A stretch of DNA of 30,374 nt from Porphyromonadaceae bacterium (GCA_003447595.1 DLYT01000040.1:1397-31770), one strand, 5' to 3'. Counted from the first letter of the stretch, positions 8,203 through 15,533 are shown. Notes: generated by a model from the sequence alone, not told the origin. Made by a program: numbers and translations.

Positions 8203-8418
8203 ATGGACGCAAAAGTACTTATTGAAAATGTAAAACGCGCATATCTTATTGTATATGCCGACAATCAAATTGACGCAGAAATTGAAGCTACAAAATATTT
8301 AATAGAACAAGGTAACGGCTATGAAGCACTCAATGCTTATATCATTGACGATTCCGTTGCGGAGAAACCATTATTTGTTTCGGATCCGTTGCACGTATAC
8401 CGTGTAAGGTACCATTAA
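8203..8418 (+). CDS. Unrecognised 71-residue protein
   Basis: A short open frame with convincing coding character: no low-complexity stretches, alternating hydrophobic and charged residues, an ATG after an A/T-rich leader, and a strong terminator 45 bases after its stop. The N-terminal half (MDAKVLIENVKRAYLIVYAD, then IDAEIEATKYLIEQG) looks helical and acidic; the C-terminal half (ALNAYIIDDSVAEKPLFVS, then DPLHVYRVRYH) looks like beta strands. There is no signal peptide, membrane segment or cysteine. I do not recognise the family. It lies 37 bases after the GNAT gene on the same strand, so it may be co-transcribed, but no functional link is visible. Confidence 0.7.
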   Translation: MDAKVLIENVKRAYLIVYADNQIDAEIEATKYLIEQGNGYEALNAYIIDDSVAEKPLFVSDPLHVYRVRYH

Positions 8419-8462
8419 AAAAAGCGTTTCTTTTAGAAACACATTCAAGATCAACACAAAGA

Positions 8463-8496
8463 AAACGGGAGCCTGAATTAAATCAGACTCCCGTTT
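8463..8496. terminator. Bidirectional terminator between the 71-aa gene and dnaJ
   Basis: A 9-bp arm (8463-8471 with 8488-8496), one C/A mismatch, a further 4 bp (CTGA/TCAG) and a 6-base loop. T-rich DNA follows on both strands. It serves the convergent ends of the 71-residue gene and dnaJ, whose stop codon is 11 bases away. Confidence 0.88.
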
Positions 8497-8507
8497 CTAT
8501 TTGAATA

Positions 8508-9677
8508 TCAATCAAAAAAACTTCTAAACTTCTTGAAGATCTTCTCTTTCACAGATTTTGAAGGCTGGAAATTTGAAGCATTTTCAAGGCCTGTAAGTGT
8601 TTTCTTTTCCGAATCTGTCAAGTTTTCAGGAACATAAACGCTTACATTTACAATAATGTCACCTGTTCCGTAACCATTAACAGAAGGAATACCTTTGTTG
8701 CGTAGACGAAGCATCTTACCTGGTTGTGTACCCGGCTCGATCTTGATCTTAGCACGACCATCAATAGTAGGAACTTCAACCGTACCACCCATTGCGGCAG
8801 TTGGGAAGCTCAACAATAAATTGTAGATCAAGTCATTTTCATCACGAATCAATTCTGGATGTGGCTCTTCCTCAATAAGGATAAGCAAGTCTCCATTCAC
8901 ACCTCCATGACGAGCGGCATTACCTTTGCCCGACATTGAAAGTTGCATTCCTTCTGCTACACCGGCAGGAATGTTGATTGTAATTACTTCTTCATCACGT
9001 ACAATACCTTCTCCATTACAATGAGAACATTTCTTAGTGATGATTTTACCTTCACCATGACAAGTAGGACATGGAGCTGAAGTTTGCATTTGACCAAGAA
9101 TGGTGTTTGCAATCTTCGTTACCGAACCCGTACCATGACATGTAGTACAAGACTCATAAGCCGTACCAGCATCGGCACCGGTACCGCTACATGAAGTACA
9201 AGCAATGTATTTCTTTACTTTGATTTTCTTTTCTACACCTGTAGCAACCTCTTTGAGTGTAAGTTTTACTTTTACACGTAGGTCTGATCCGCGATTTACA
9301 CGACGGCCACCGCCACCACGTTGTCCGCCACCAAAACCACCGAAGCCGCCAAAATGACCACCAAAAATATCTCCAAATTGAGAGAAGATATCGTCCATAG
9401 AGAAACCGCCTGCTCCGCCAAAACCACCAGGACCACCGCCGCTAGCAGCTCCGCCCATGCCGGCATGACCAAATTGATCGTAACGAGCACGTTTGTTTTG
9501 GTCGCTCAATACGTCATAAGCTTCGGCCGCTTCTTTAAAGTTCTCTTCAGCCTCTTTATCATCCGGATTTCTATCCGGGTGAAACTGAATAGCCTTTTTT
9601 CTATATGCTTTTTTTATTTCATCTGCTGATGCATCTTTTGATACACCCAGCACTTCGTAATAATCTCTTTTGCTCAT
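8508..9677 (-). CDS. dnaJ: Chaperone DnaJ (Hsp40)
   Basis: DnaJ is the type I Hsp40 co-chaperone that stimulates DnaK ATP hydrolysis and delivers unfolded clients. Its 389 residues contain all parts in order: the J domain with HPD at 33-35, a Gly/Phe-rich linker (about 70-128) with GGFGG repeats, and four CxxCxGxG zinc repeats starting at C160, C177, C203 and C217. A two-part C-terminal substrate-binding domain follows. The start at 9677 is preceded in the grpE-dnaJ spacer by an unusually complete Shine-Dalgarno, AAGGAGGTCA. It follows grpE by 20 bases on the same strand and is surely co-transcribed. dnaK is not in the window. Confidence 0.98.
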   Translation of the reverse strand: MSKRDYYEVLGVSKDASADEIKKAYRKKAIQFHPDRNPDDKEAEENFKEAAEAYDVLSDQNKRARYDQFGHAGMGGAASGGGPGGFGGAGGFSMDDIFSQFGDIFGGHFGGFGGFGGGQRGGGGRRVNRGSDLRVKVKLTLKEVATGVEKKIKVKKYIACTSCSGTGADAGTAYESCTTCHGTGSVTKIANTILGQMQTSAPCPTCHGEGKIITKKCSHCNGEGIVRDEEVITINIPAGVAEGMQLSMSGKGNAARHGGVNGDLLILIEEEPHPELIRDENDLIYNLLLSFPTAAMGGTVEVPTIDGRAKIKIEPGTQPGKMLRLRNKGIPSVNGYGTGDIIVNVSVYVPENLTDSEKKTLTGLENASNFQPSKSVKEKIFKKFRSFFD

Positions 9678-9687
9678 TCTATTTTGT

Positions 9688-9697
9688 GACCTCCTTA
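9688..9697 (-). promoter_or_regulatory. Extended Shine-Dalgarno of dnaJ
   Basis: On the minus strand the spacer between the grpE stop and the dnaJ ATG holds TAAGGAGGTC, a near-complete match to the 16S rRNA tail. GGAGGT ends about 11 bases before the ATG. Most starts in this window lack any such signal. Confidence 0.75.
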
Positions 9698-10384
9698 TTA
9701 TTCTGCAACAACAACTTTAGCGTGACGAATCACTTTCTCATGCAAAGTGTATCCTGTTTGTACACAGTCGATCACTTTACCTTTCATTTCTGGAGCCGGC
9801 GCCGGAATTGTTGCAATAGCTTCACATAGCTCAGTATCGAAATCAGCATCCTTTGCTTCGATAGGTTTTACACCTTGTTGAGACAAGAAACTGATAAATT
9901 TATTGTAGATAAGCTCTACACCTTCTGTAATAGCTTTTAAATCTTCTGCGTTCTGAATGTTTGCCAATGCTCTTTCAAAATCATCAACTACAGGCAATAG
10001 GTTTATCAATACACCCTCGCCACCCGATTTGATTAGTTCTGCTTTTTCGCGGATTGTTCTTTTACGATAGTTATCGTATTCCGCCATCAAACGAAGGTGA
10101 GAGTCGTTCATTTCTGCAACCTTATTTTGTAGCATTTCGATCTCTGCCGACACATTGTCAGTAATTGATGCTGATTCGGACAAGTTTTCCGCTTCAGACT
10201 GTACATTTGTCGCTCCTTCAGTAGCTACTTCTTCGTTGTTATTAATCAACTCTTCCTGATTTACATTTTCTTGATCTTTCATAGCAATATAATCTTTATT
10301 ATTTTCAACCTGATTTTCAGGCAAATCAGCCTTTCCACGAAGGTAATTCGCCAGTTTTGAAAGTATACTTTTCCTTTTAGGCAT
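9698..10384 (-). CDS. grpE: Nucleotide exchange factor GrpE
   Basis: GrpE releases ADP from DnaK and acts in the same cycle as the neighbouring DnaJ. The C-terminal 150 residues are typical: a long coiled-coil helix (SAEIEMLQNKVAEMNDSHLR), then the core LMAEYDNYRKRTIREKAE, LLPVVDDFERAL, and the late beta domain with GYTLHEKVIRHAKVVV. The N-terminal 80 residues are acidic and poorly conserved, as usual. Three starts are possible. ATG 10441 lies upstream of a TATATTTG promoter box and is unlikely. ATG 10384 (228 residues, MPKRKSILSKL) has AAAGAGAG upstream and is chosen. ATG 10282 (194 residues) is nearer the usual family length. The function is certain; the start is not. Confidence 0.93.
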   Translation of the reverse strand: MPKRKSILSKLANYLRGKADLPENQVENNKDYIAMKDQENVNQEELINNNEEVATEGATNVQSEAENLSESASITDNVSAEIEMLQNKVAEMNDSHLRLMAEYDNYRKRTIREKAELIKSGGEGVLINLLPVVDDFERALANIQNAEDLKAITEGVELIYNKFISFLSQQGVKPIEAKDADFDTELCEAIATIPAPAPEMKGKVIDCVQTGYTLHEKVIRHAKVVVAE

Positions 10385-10407
10385 ATCAACTCTCTTTAAT
10401 AAGTTAT

Positions 10408-10415
10408 CAAATATA
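10408..10415 (-). promoter_or_regulatory. -7 promoter box (TATATTTG) for grpE-dnaJ
   Basis: A minus-strand TAnnTTTG match lies 24 bases before the chosen grpE ATG. No TTTG stands at the expected -33 distance and I see no CIRCE-type inverted repeat. It is only 36 bases from the divergent promoter of the PDZ protein gene. Confidence 0.4.
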
Positions 10416-10450
10416 CTGCCATACTTTCGTTCTCTAATCATTTAATCTAT

Positions 10451-10458
10451 TATTTTTG
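10451..10458 (+). promoter_or_regulatory. -7 promoter box (TATTTTTG) for the PDZ protein gene
   Basis: An exact TAnnTTTG match lies 46 bases before the ATG at 10504. TTTC at 10425-10428 is a possible degenerate -33 element at 22 bases. Transcription would start near 10465, after the more upstream in-frame ATG (10456), so 10504 is the better start. Confidence 0.45.
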
Positions 10459-10503
10459 TCATATATTAAATTTATGCCTAAAACAATAAATGACATTCGA
10501 TAT

Positions 10504-11931
10504 ATGAACAGAACTATTTTGAACCTTTTGATGCTCTTTATCTCGGCTTCGGTTTTTGCACAAAACGGAAACGAAATTATATGCAGACTAGGGTTTAACT
10601 ATGAATTGAGTAAAGCCGACAGTTGGGGAAAAGATTTACCTGTAGTTAAAAACATAACACCTTACACACAAGCCGCCACTTCGGGCCTTAGAATAAATGA
10701 CATTATTCTTGAAATAGACGGAGTTTCTACTTCTTCTATTACAGAAGCTGAGATAGAAGACTTATTCAACCTTAGAGGCAACAATGATGTTATCGTGACG
10801 GTACAAAACTTTAATTCGCCATCGAAACAAATTCTATTGAAAAAAGAATGCAAGCAAGCCAAAGCTATCAGTGAATCGGATCTTGCTTCGGCATTTTCAT
10901 TCTACAGCCTGGAGTCGACAAACAATCAAGCTTTTGCTTGTCCATATAAAACGATTGCCGATTACACAACTAACCTATCCAACTACCATAGTTTTGCATT
11001 TACAACCATCGACGATGCAAACTTCGAGTTGGAAACTGCCATCAACAACACGATAAAGAAGGAGCTTTTGAGCAAAGGTCTTGTGTATGATCCGGATCAA
11101 CCAGACATTATTATACAAACATTCTATTACTTTGATAAGAATCCGAACTTTAGTTCAGTTAGTTCGAAAAACAAAAATCAAAAGCAATATCGCTTCAATC
11201 CGGTAACTAAATCGATGGAAGCATTTCCATTCTTACCAATCGAATCTCCGGAGTCGGATGCCGAATACTTGCTTCAATATGGCTTTAGATTGATCGATCG
11301 TAAAAGCTCACAAACGGGCCAACTCAAAATCATTTGGGAATGTGAATCGAATGAATTACTAACCAAAAGCATGTCGATAAACGAATATGCTCGCATCAAC
11401 ACTCCACTTATGTTGATGCAATTTCCTGTAATTAAATATGGTCGCAATCCATACTATCTAGCCAAAAGCAAAGCATACAATTACACAGGATTGCATTACG
11501 ATATCAACAACTTGAGTGAGATTGTTGCTGTAGACAAGAACTCACCTGCCTATAACGCCGGCATCCGTAAGGGTGACGTAGTTGAGAAGATCAACAAAAC
11601 AAAAATGAATCACTCGGCCGAAGAGTTTAGCGCAGCCTACAAACGCTTTATTACAGAAACAATGCCTTTTAGAGATCCCGACACTCGATTTACTGACAAC
11701 AACGGATTTATGCGCTGTATGTTTTGGAGTGAAGGCTTCTATCCTGAGATTGCAAAAGCATTTACAAAGAATGAATACTTGCCTGCATTCTCATACTTAT
11801 ATAAGTTTGCACCTTATGTAGATATCAATGGAGAAAACAACTCTAACTTTGTGATCAAAAAAGGAGGCTCGAAACAAAATCTCGACATCACTCCCGAATT
11901 TAGAAAACAAGCAACTGTTGAGTTGAAATAA
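10504..11931 (+). CDS. Exported protein with two PDZ domains flanking a DUF4136-like region
   Basis: 475 residues from the preferred ATG. Residues 1-20 (MNRTILNLLMLFISASVFAQ) are a signal peptide for cleavage after VFAQ or near it. Residues about 22-115 form a PDZ-like domain (VVKNITPYTQAATSGLRINDIILEIDG). About 160-310 resembles the DUF4136 lipoprotein domain: YHSFAFTTID, a helix ending in LLSKGL, then DPDQPDIIIQTFYYFDK. A second PDZ follows at about 330-400 (SEIVAVDKNSPAYNAGIRKGDVVEKI). No protease motif is present, so a peptide-binding scaffold or chaperone role in the periplasm is likelier than catalysis. The in-frame ATG at 10456 would add 16 residues before the signal peptide and precedes the likely transcription start. 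It is divergent from grpE-dnaJ, which may or may not reflect a shared stress role. Confidence 0.8.
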   Translation: MNRTILNLLMLFISASVFAQNGNEIICRLGFNYELSKADSWGKDLPVVKNITPYTQAATSGLRINDIILEIDGVSTSSITEAEIEDLFNLRGNNDVIVTVQNFNSPSKQILLKKECKQAKAISESDLASAFSFYSLESTNNQAFACPYKTIADYTTNLSNYHSFAFTTIDDANFELETAINNTIKKELLSKGLVYDPDQPDIIIQTFYYFDKNPNFSSVSSKNKNQKQYRFNPVTKSMEAFPFLPIESPESDAEYLLQYGFRLIDRKSSQTGQLKIIWECESNELLTKSMSINEYARINTPLMLMQFPVIKYGRNPYYLAKSKAYNYTGLHYDINNLSEIVAVDKNSPAYNAGIRKGDVVEKINKTKMNHSAEEFSAAYKRFITETMPFRDPDTRFTDNNGFMRCMFWSEGFYPEIAKAFTKNEYLPAFSYLYKFAPYVDINGENNSNFVIKKGGSKQNLDITPEFRKQATVELK

Positions 11932-11953
11932 GAATAACTATCTTTCATTATAT

Positions 11954-11994
11954 AAATAGCCCCTAAAAAGAGAACATCTTTTTAGGGGCTATTT
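11954..11994. terminator. Strong bidirectional terminator
   Basis: A perfect 18-bp inverted repeat (11954-11971 with 11977-11994) closes a 5-base loop. The arms carry A/T runs that give a T-tract on either strand. It lies between the PDZ protein gene and the convergent CDGSH gene. Confidence 0.93.
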
Positions 11995-12035
11995 AGTATT
12001 AAGACTAAGAGTATTCAATTCATCTCTTTTACAAA

Positions 12036-12281
12036 TCAAAAGAAGTTTTCGCTCGGTTCCTTTCCATGTCCTTCATGAGAACCATCACAGAAGGGTTTAT
12101 TTTGCGATTTTCCACAACTACAAATAAAGCATTTATCCTTTATGTGATATTCTTTTCCATCCGAAGTTTTCACAACAACAGGTCCTATTACTTGAATTGG
12201 CGCTACTTTATCTACAGATACCAATATTTCTACAGTAGGGATGTTCTTTATTTGCTCTCCATTTTTAGTTTTAGTTTCCAT
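12036..12281 (-). CDS. CDGSH-type iron-sulfur protein
   Basis: An 81-residue protein with one complete CDGSH motif: C54-S-C56-G-K-S-Q-N-K-P-F-C65-D-G-S-H69. These three Cys and one His are the ligand set of the labile [2Fe-2S] cluster of the mitoNEET/CISD family. An extra Cys at 51 is not part of the motif. The N-terminal half (VEILVSVDKVAPIQVIGPVV, then VKTSDGKEYHIK) forms the beta strands seen in bacterial single-motif members. There is no membrane anchor, so it should be cytoplasmic. Family roles are redox or cluster sensing and transfer; no specific function can be given. It shares a terminator with the convergent PDZ protein gene, and no operon partner is visible. Confidence 0.9.
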   Translation of the reverse strand: METKTKNGEQIKNIPTVEILVSVDKVAPIQVIGPVVVKTSDGKEYHIKDKCFICSCGKSQNKPFCDGSHEGHGKEPSENFF

Positions 12282-12700
12282 AGCAATAATATGAAGTGTC
12301 TATTATTTGTATTTAAAACAGTTCATAGAAAGGAAAGTTTTTGAAATAGAGTTATACTTCAATTCACACAAACAACTTTTATGCATAAGAATACAATTAA
12401 AATACAGTATTCTTTTCGATGAAAAATTGAATAATCTAAATAGCGGACCGATCGTTATTGTAAATATCTACTTTAACCAACTTATCTTAAGCTATTTGTT
12501 TACAAACAAGACCCCATACACCATTACCTATTTTTAGCTTCGTTCACACAAAAAGAAGCTGTTTTCTAAAGTATTAAAATGATCCATGAGAGCTATATCT
12601 GCAACCACAATGCTTACAAACGAGTATAGAACAAAGTAAAACAACCAACAGGCTGTTAGCAAACTTCTTATAACCCTTCCATTTTGACATTTCTAAACTC

Positions 12701-12760
12701 CCTTAGCGTAACGTATACGAGATCACTCACACCTGCGACCGCATACAACTCACGCTACGG
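12701..12760 (-). repeat. Long imperfect inverted repeat, possible structured RNA
   Basis: The left arm 12701-12719 and right arm 12740-12760 are complementary. As minus-strand RNA the arms give about 18 pairs including three G-U wobbles, with one mismatch and a 2-base bulge, and a 20-base loop. As plus-strand RNA the G-U pairs become A/C mismatches or stay weak, so the minus strand is the likelier functional strand. The local base composition is more GC-rich than the flanks. No T-tract follows, so it is not an ordinary terminator. Its function is unknown. Confidence 0.5.
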
Positions 12761-12811
12761 CCAACAAGCTCAAAAAAAGATCTATCTAACTCATGAGTTC
12801 ACAAACACGTT

Positions 12812-12879
12812 TTCGGTGAAAACGAAATACAGCTTCAATGAAAACAGAAAACAGTCTTCATTGAGAACATTTTTGAGCC
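12812..12879 (+). repeat. Three degenerate 22-23-base tandem copies
   Basis: Units begin at 12812, 12834 and 12857 with the shared core TTCRRTGAAAAC, becoming TTCATTGAGAAC in the third. Copies one and two are clearly alike; the third is divergent. The repeated TTC...GAA pattern also creates the small hairpins seen here. The similarity could be chance in A-rich DNA. Confidence 0.3.
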
Positions 12880-13283
12880 AACGAAAAAAAGCTCTTTAGG
12901 TTTATCTGAAAAGGTCATTTGGTTTACAAAAAAAGCAAACTAGCTTTATTTATAAACCATGCATGCTTTTTGCAAGAAAACCCGCCAAAAATATTGAAAA
13001 ATGCGTCGTTTCTCATGACTTATCTGTGCGAAGATGTCAATTCAGCCATTCAAAACGAAATTAGATTACGTTTTTCCAGATGCACGAAAACAGCTATTTC
13101 GCTTCATCTACAAGCAAAAACCAATCGTTAATCGCAGATATCCTTATATAACGAAAGCGCATTCCAACTTGAAGGAATCTACCTTAATGTAAAAACCTAA
13201 TTGATCTCTCGCGTATTGCTTCTAAAGTTTGTACAGTATCTTGATTACACAATGCATACTTTGCAAGAAGGTTATAATCATTT

Positions 13284-13314
13284 TTTGTTTTCTTTAATTA
13301 ATATGCTACCTTTG
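13284..13314 (+). promoter_or_regulatory. Canonical Bacteroidota promoter for the Xaa-Pro aminopeptidase
   Basis: TTTG (13284-13287), a 19-base spacer and TACCTTTG (13307-13314) fit the -33/-7 consensus almost perfectly. Transcription would start near 13320, 25 bases before the ATG at 13345. This rules out the longer reading frame that opens at TTG 13201. Confidence 0.75.
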
Positions 13315-13344
13315 GTTCTACCACATTATAAAACATATAATATC

Positions 13345-14718
13345 ATGTTCAGTAAAGAAACGTATATAACTCGTAGAGAGAAACTAAAGTCGACACTAAC
13401 TTCCGGTATTCTCTTGTTTATGGGCAACGACGAATGCGGCGTAAACTATGCCGATAATACTTACCATTTCAGACAAGACTCAACTTTCCTATATTATTAT
13501 GGTCTTAACTATGCAGGTCTTTCTGCAATTATCGACCTTGACGAAAATGAAGAGATTGTTTTTGGCGATGAGCTTACTATCGATCACATCGTGTGGATGG
13601 GAACTCAGCCTACACTAAAAGAAAAATGCGAGCGTATCGGTATCGACAAAACGATGCCATCGGCTTCTATTGCCAACTATCTTGCAAAGGCTGTAGCGCA
13701 GGGTCGTAAAATTCACTTCCTCCCTCCCTACCGTGCCGAACATACGTTGAAGCTGATCGAATGGATAGATCTTAAACCTTCGGCTCAGATTGCATCGACA
13801 GACTTTATCAGAGCTGTTGTAAACATGCGTAACTACAAATCGGCCGAGGAAATTGAGGAAATTGAAAAAGCTTGTGATATCACGGCAGATATGCACCTTA
13901 CTGCAATGCGTATGGTGCGTCCGGGTATCAAAGAATGTGAAGTGGCTGCGGCTGTAACTGAGGTGGCTCTTGCCGCGGGCGGACAGCTTTCGTTTCCGGT
14001 AATTGCTACAATCAATGGGCAAACCCTGCACAATCATTACCATGGTAACACTATCAAAAGTGGAGATATGCTCCTACTCGACTGCGGTGCCGAAACGGCG
14101 ATGGGCTATGCCGGTGACATGTCTTCGACCATCCCTGCCGATTCTGCCTTCACTCAACGCCAACGCGACATCTACGACATCCAAGTTGCTGCACACGAAG
14201 CGGCTGTAAATGCTCTAAGACCGGGTATCCGTTTTGAAGATGTATATGATCTGTCTTGCATGACAATTGTAGAAGGTTTGAAGTCGCTTGGTTTTATGAA
14301 AGGTGATGCGGCCGAAGCGGTAAAAGCAGGTGCACATGCGCTGTTTATGCCTTGCGGACTCGGACATATGATGGGGCTTGATGTACACGACATGGAGAAT
14401 CTGGGTGAAGTTTGGGTTGGTTATGACGGACAACCAAAGAGCACTCAATTTGGTCGTAAGTCGCTCCGTTTGGGTCGTACACTAGAACCAGGTTTTGTTC
14501 TTACCATCGAACCGGGCATCTATTTCATTCCTGAACTGATCGACAAATGGAGAGCCGAAAATCAATTTACCGACTTTATCAATTACGAAAAGACGTCGAT
14601 GTACAAAGATTTCGGTGGTATTCGTAACGAAGAAGACTACTTAATCACAGCGGATGGCAAACGTTTGCTAGGTAAACCTATACCAAAGCATGCAGCCGAT
14701 GTTGAGTTGCTTCGATAA
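13345..14718 (+). CDS. Xaa-Pro aminopeptidase, M24B family
   Basis: A 457-residue cytoplasmic metallopeptidase that removes N-terminal residues preceding proline. The first 170 residues are the non-catalytic creatinase-like N domain (RREKLKSTL...GILLFMGNDE). The pita-bread catalytic domain follows with the five dimetal ligands: D246 in LLDCGAE, D258 in YAGDMSST, H341 in GLGHMMGLDVHD, E389 in TIEPGIYF and E429 in GIRNEEDYL. The frame is open back to a TTG at 13201, but those 48 residues are hydrophobic, unlike the family, and lie before the predicted transcription start, so ATG 13345 is used. An AlkD-like gene follows on the same strand. Confidence 0.94.
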   Translation: MFSKETYITRREKLKSTLTSGILLFMGNDECGVNYADNTYHFRQDSTFLYYYGLNYAGLSAIIDLDENEEIVFGDELTIDHIVWMGTQPTLKEKCERIGIDKTMPSASIANYLAKAVAQGRKIHFLPPYRAEHTLKLIEWIDLKPSAQIASTDFIRAVVNMRNYKSAEEIEEIEKACDITADMHLTAMRMVRPGIKECEVAAAVTEVALAAGGQLSFPVIATINGQTLHNHYHGNTIKSGDMLLLDCGAETAMGYAGDMSSTIPADSAFTQRQRDIYDIQVAAHEAAVNALRPGIRFEDVYDLSCMTIVEGLKSLGFMKGDAAEAVKAGAHALFMPCGLGHMMGLDVHDMENLGEVWVGYDGQPKSTQFGRKSLRLGRTLEPGFVLTIEPGIYFIPELIDKWRAENQFTDFINYEKTSMYKDFGGIRNEEDYLITADGKRLLGKPIPKHAADVELLR

Positions 14719-14732
14719 GCTTTGAGGCTTAT
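14715..14732 (+). terminator. Weak hairpin at the end of the aminopeptidase gene
   Basis: ATAAGC (14715-14720) pairs with GCTTAT (14727-14732) around a 6-base loop and is followed by TTG rather than a long T-run. It overlaps the stop codon. It may reduce rather than stop read-through to the next gene. Confidence 0.3.
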
Positions 14733-14810
14733 TTGATAAAAAAAGAGCGTTAACATGTGTATCTCATAACATTAAGGCGTATCGTTTGTTTTAAAAGAAA
14801 ACAGATCGCT

Positions 14811-15494
14811 ATGGATACACATGCTAAGCACTTAATAAAACAAATCAATCAACATGCCAACGAGGCTAAAAGTGATTGGTGGAATCGGCATTTACATAAT
14901 GCCATTCAATTTGCAGGTGTAACAATGCCACAACTCAAAAGCATTGTGCGCGAATGGAAGAAAGAAAATCCGCTTACCGTAAAAGAGTATCTTGAGGTTG
15001 CAGATTTAATGCTTTCGAAAGAAATTGCGGAGTACAAAATTGCAGGTATCTTGATTTATCAGAAATGTATCATCGGTAAAATCGAAGATAAAGTTGTGCT
15101 TTATCATGTAGAAATGCTGTTTAACGACAACTTGATCTATGACAAGTTTACATGTAGTAAACTTGCTCAAATAGTGATCGCAGCATTGATTAACGACGGT
15201 AATCCTGATATTATTGATCAGATCATTGACTGGAGTGCTTCAGAAAACATTTGGCTAAGTAGATGTGCGATGCTTGGTTTTGCCAATTGCAAAGAGCTGA
15301 AACAACATCATCATATACTAGACGCTTCGATGCGATTGAATATTAAGCGTGAAGATGCTTTGCATAAAACTGCAGTTGCGGAGGTGCTCCGAAAGATTGC
15401 ATTGTTTGATCCTATCTGGGTTGGGCAATTTGTAGATGCGAAGCAAATATACATTACACCAGAAGTAAAGAAGATTGCTTTTAAATTAAGATAA
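14811..15494 (+). CDS. AlkD-like DNA alkylation repair protein
   Basis: A 227-residue all-helical protein of the AlkD/DNA alkylation repair family, HEAT-like repeat glycosylases that remove N3- and N7-alkylpurines. Recognisable parts are FAGVTMPQLKSIVREWKKEN near residue 35, a helix with EIAEYKIAGILIYQK, the region DKFTCSKLAQIVIAALINDG, the tryptophan-containing IIDWSASENIWLSRCAMLGF, and the late EVLRKIALFDPIWVGQFV. Helix spacing fits HEAT repeats. I cannot confirm the catalytic Asp of AlkD, so activity is uncertain; some members of this superfamily are not glycosylases. The frame opens at GTG 14757, but ATG 14811 (MDTHAKHLIKQI) starts at the first amphipathic helix and is preferred. Confidence 0.8.
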   Translation: MDTHAKHLIKQINQHANEAKSDWWNRHLHNAIQFAGVTMPQLKSIVREWKKENPLTVKEYLEVADLMLSKEIAEYKIAGILIYQKCIIGKIEDKVVLYHVEMLFNDNLIYDKFTCSKLAQIVIAALINDGNPDIIDQIIDWSASENIWLSRCAMLGFANCKELKQHHHILDASMRLNIKREDALHKTAVAEVLRKIALFDPIWVGQFVDAKQIYITPEVKKIAFKLR

Positions 15495-15499
15495 AAAAT

Positions 15500-15533
15500 A
15501 AAGCGGGCGTACCAGAAATGGCACGCCCGCTTT
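15500..15533. terminator. Bidirectional terminator between the AlkD-like gene and mutB
   Basis: An 11-bp GC-rich stem (15500-15510 with 15523-15533), one A/C mismatch, three further pairs and a GAAA tetraloop. The minus strand continues as TATTTTTTAT, a good T-tract for mutB; the plus side is T-poor after TTT. Confidence 0.92.

Larger units (their letters stand above)
12282..13283. other. About 1 kb region without a convincing gene, rich in inverted repeats
   Basis: Several short open frames exist (for example 12307-12537, 12684-12899, 12919-13131), but they are rich in Lys, Asn, Ser and Thr, show no domain pattern and have no start signals. I see no tRNA, rRNA or known riboswitch. What is visible is a set of self-complementary stretches: 12496-12509 (TTGTTT-AC-AAACAA), 12536-12560 (AGCTTC/GAAGCT, followed by GTTTT), the long hairpin 12701-12760, the 12-base palindrome AACTCATGAGTT at 12788-12799, CGTTTTC-GGT-GAAAACG at 12808-12824, and TCAATGAA/TTCATTGA at 12835-12864. 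Possible contents are an unannotated small RNA, a decayed repeat element, or simply spacer. Confidence 0.5.

Noticed and set aside
12496..12509. TTGTTT-AC-AAACAA as an operator
   Set aside because: It is a low-complexity A/T palindrome without a nearby promoter; chance is likely.
12701..12760. Resemblance of the imperfect hairpin with bulge to an integron attC site
   Set aside because: The RYYYAAC and GTTRRRY end boxes are absent, and there is no integrase or gene cassette nearby.
12684..13131. Two small plus-strand open frames (70 and 71 residues) as possible genes
   Set aside because: Composition is rich in K, N, S and T, they contain no domain pattern, they lie over the repeats and hairpins, and no start signal is seen.
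13201..13344. N-terminal extension of the Xaa-Pro aminopeptidase from TTG 13201
   Set aside because: The canonical promoter at 13284-13314 lies within it, and the extension has no family counterpart.
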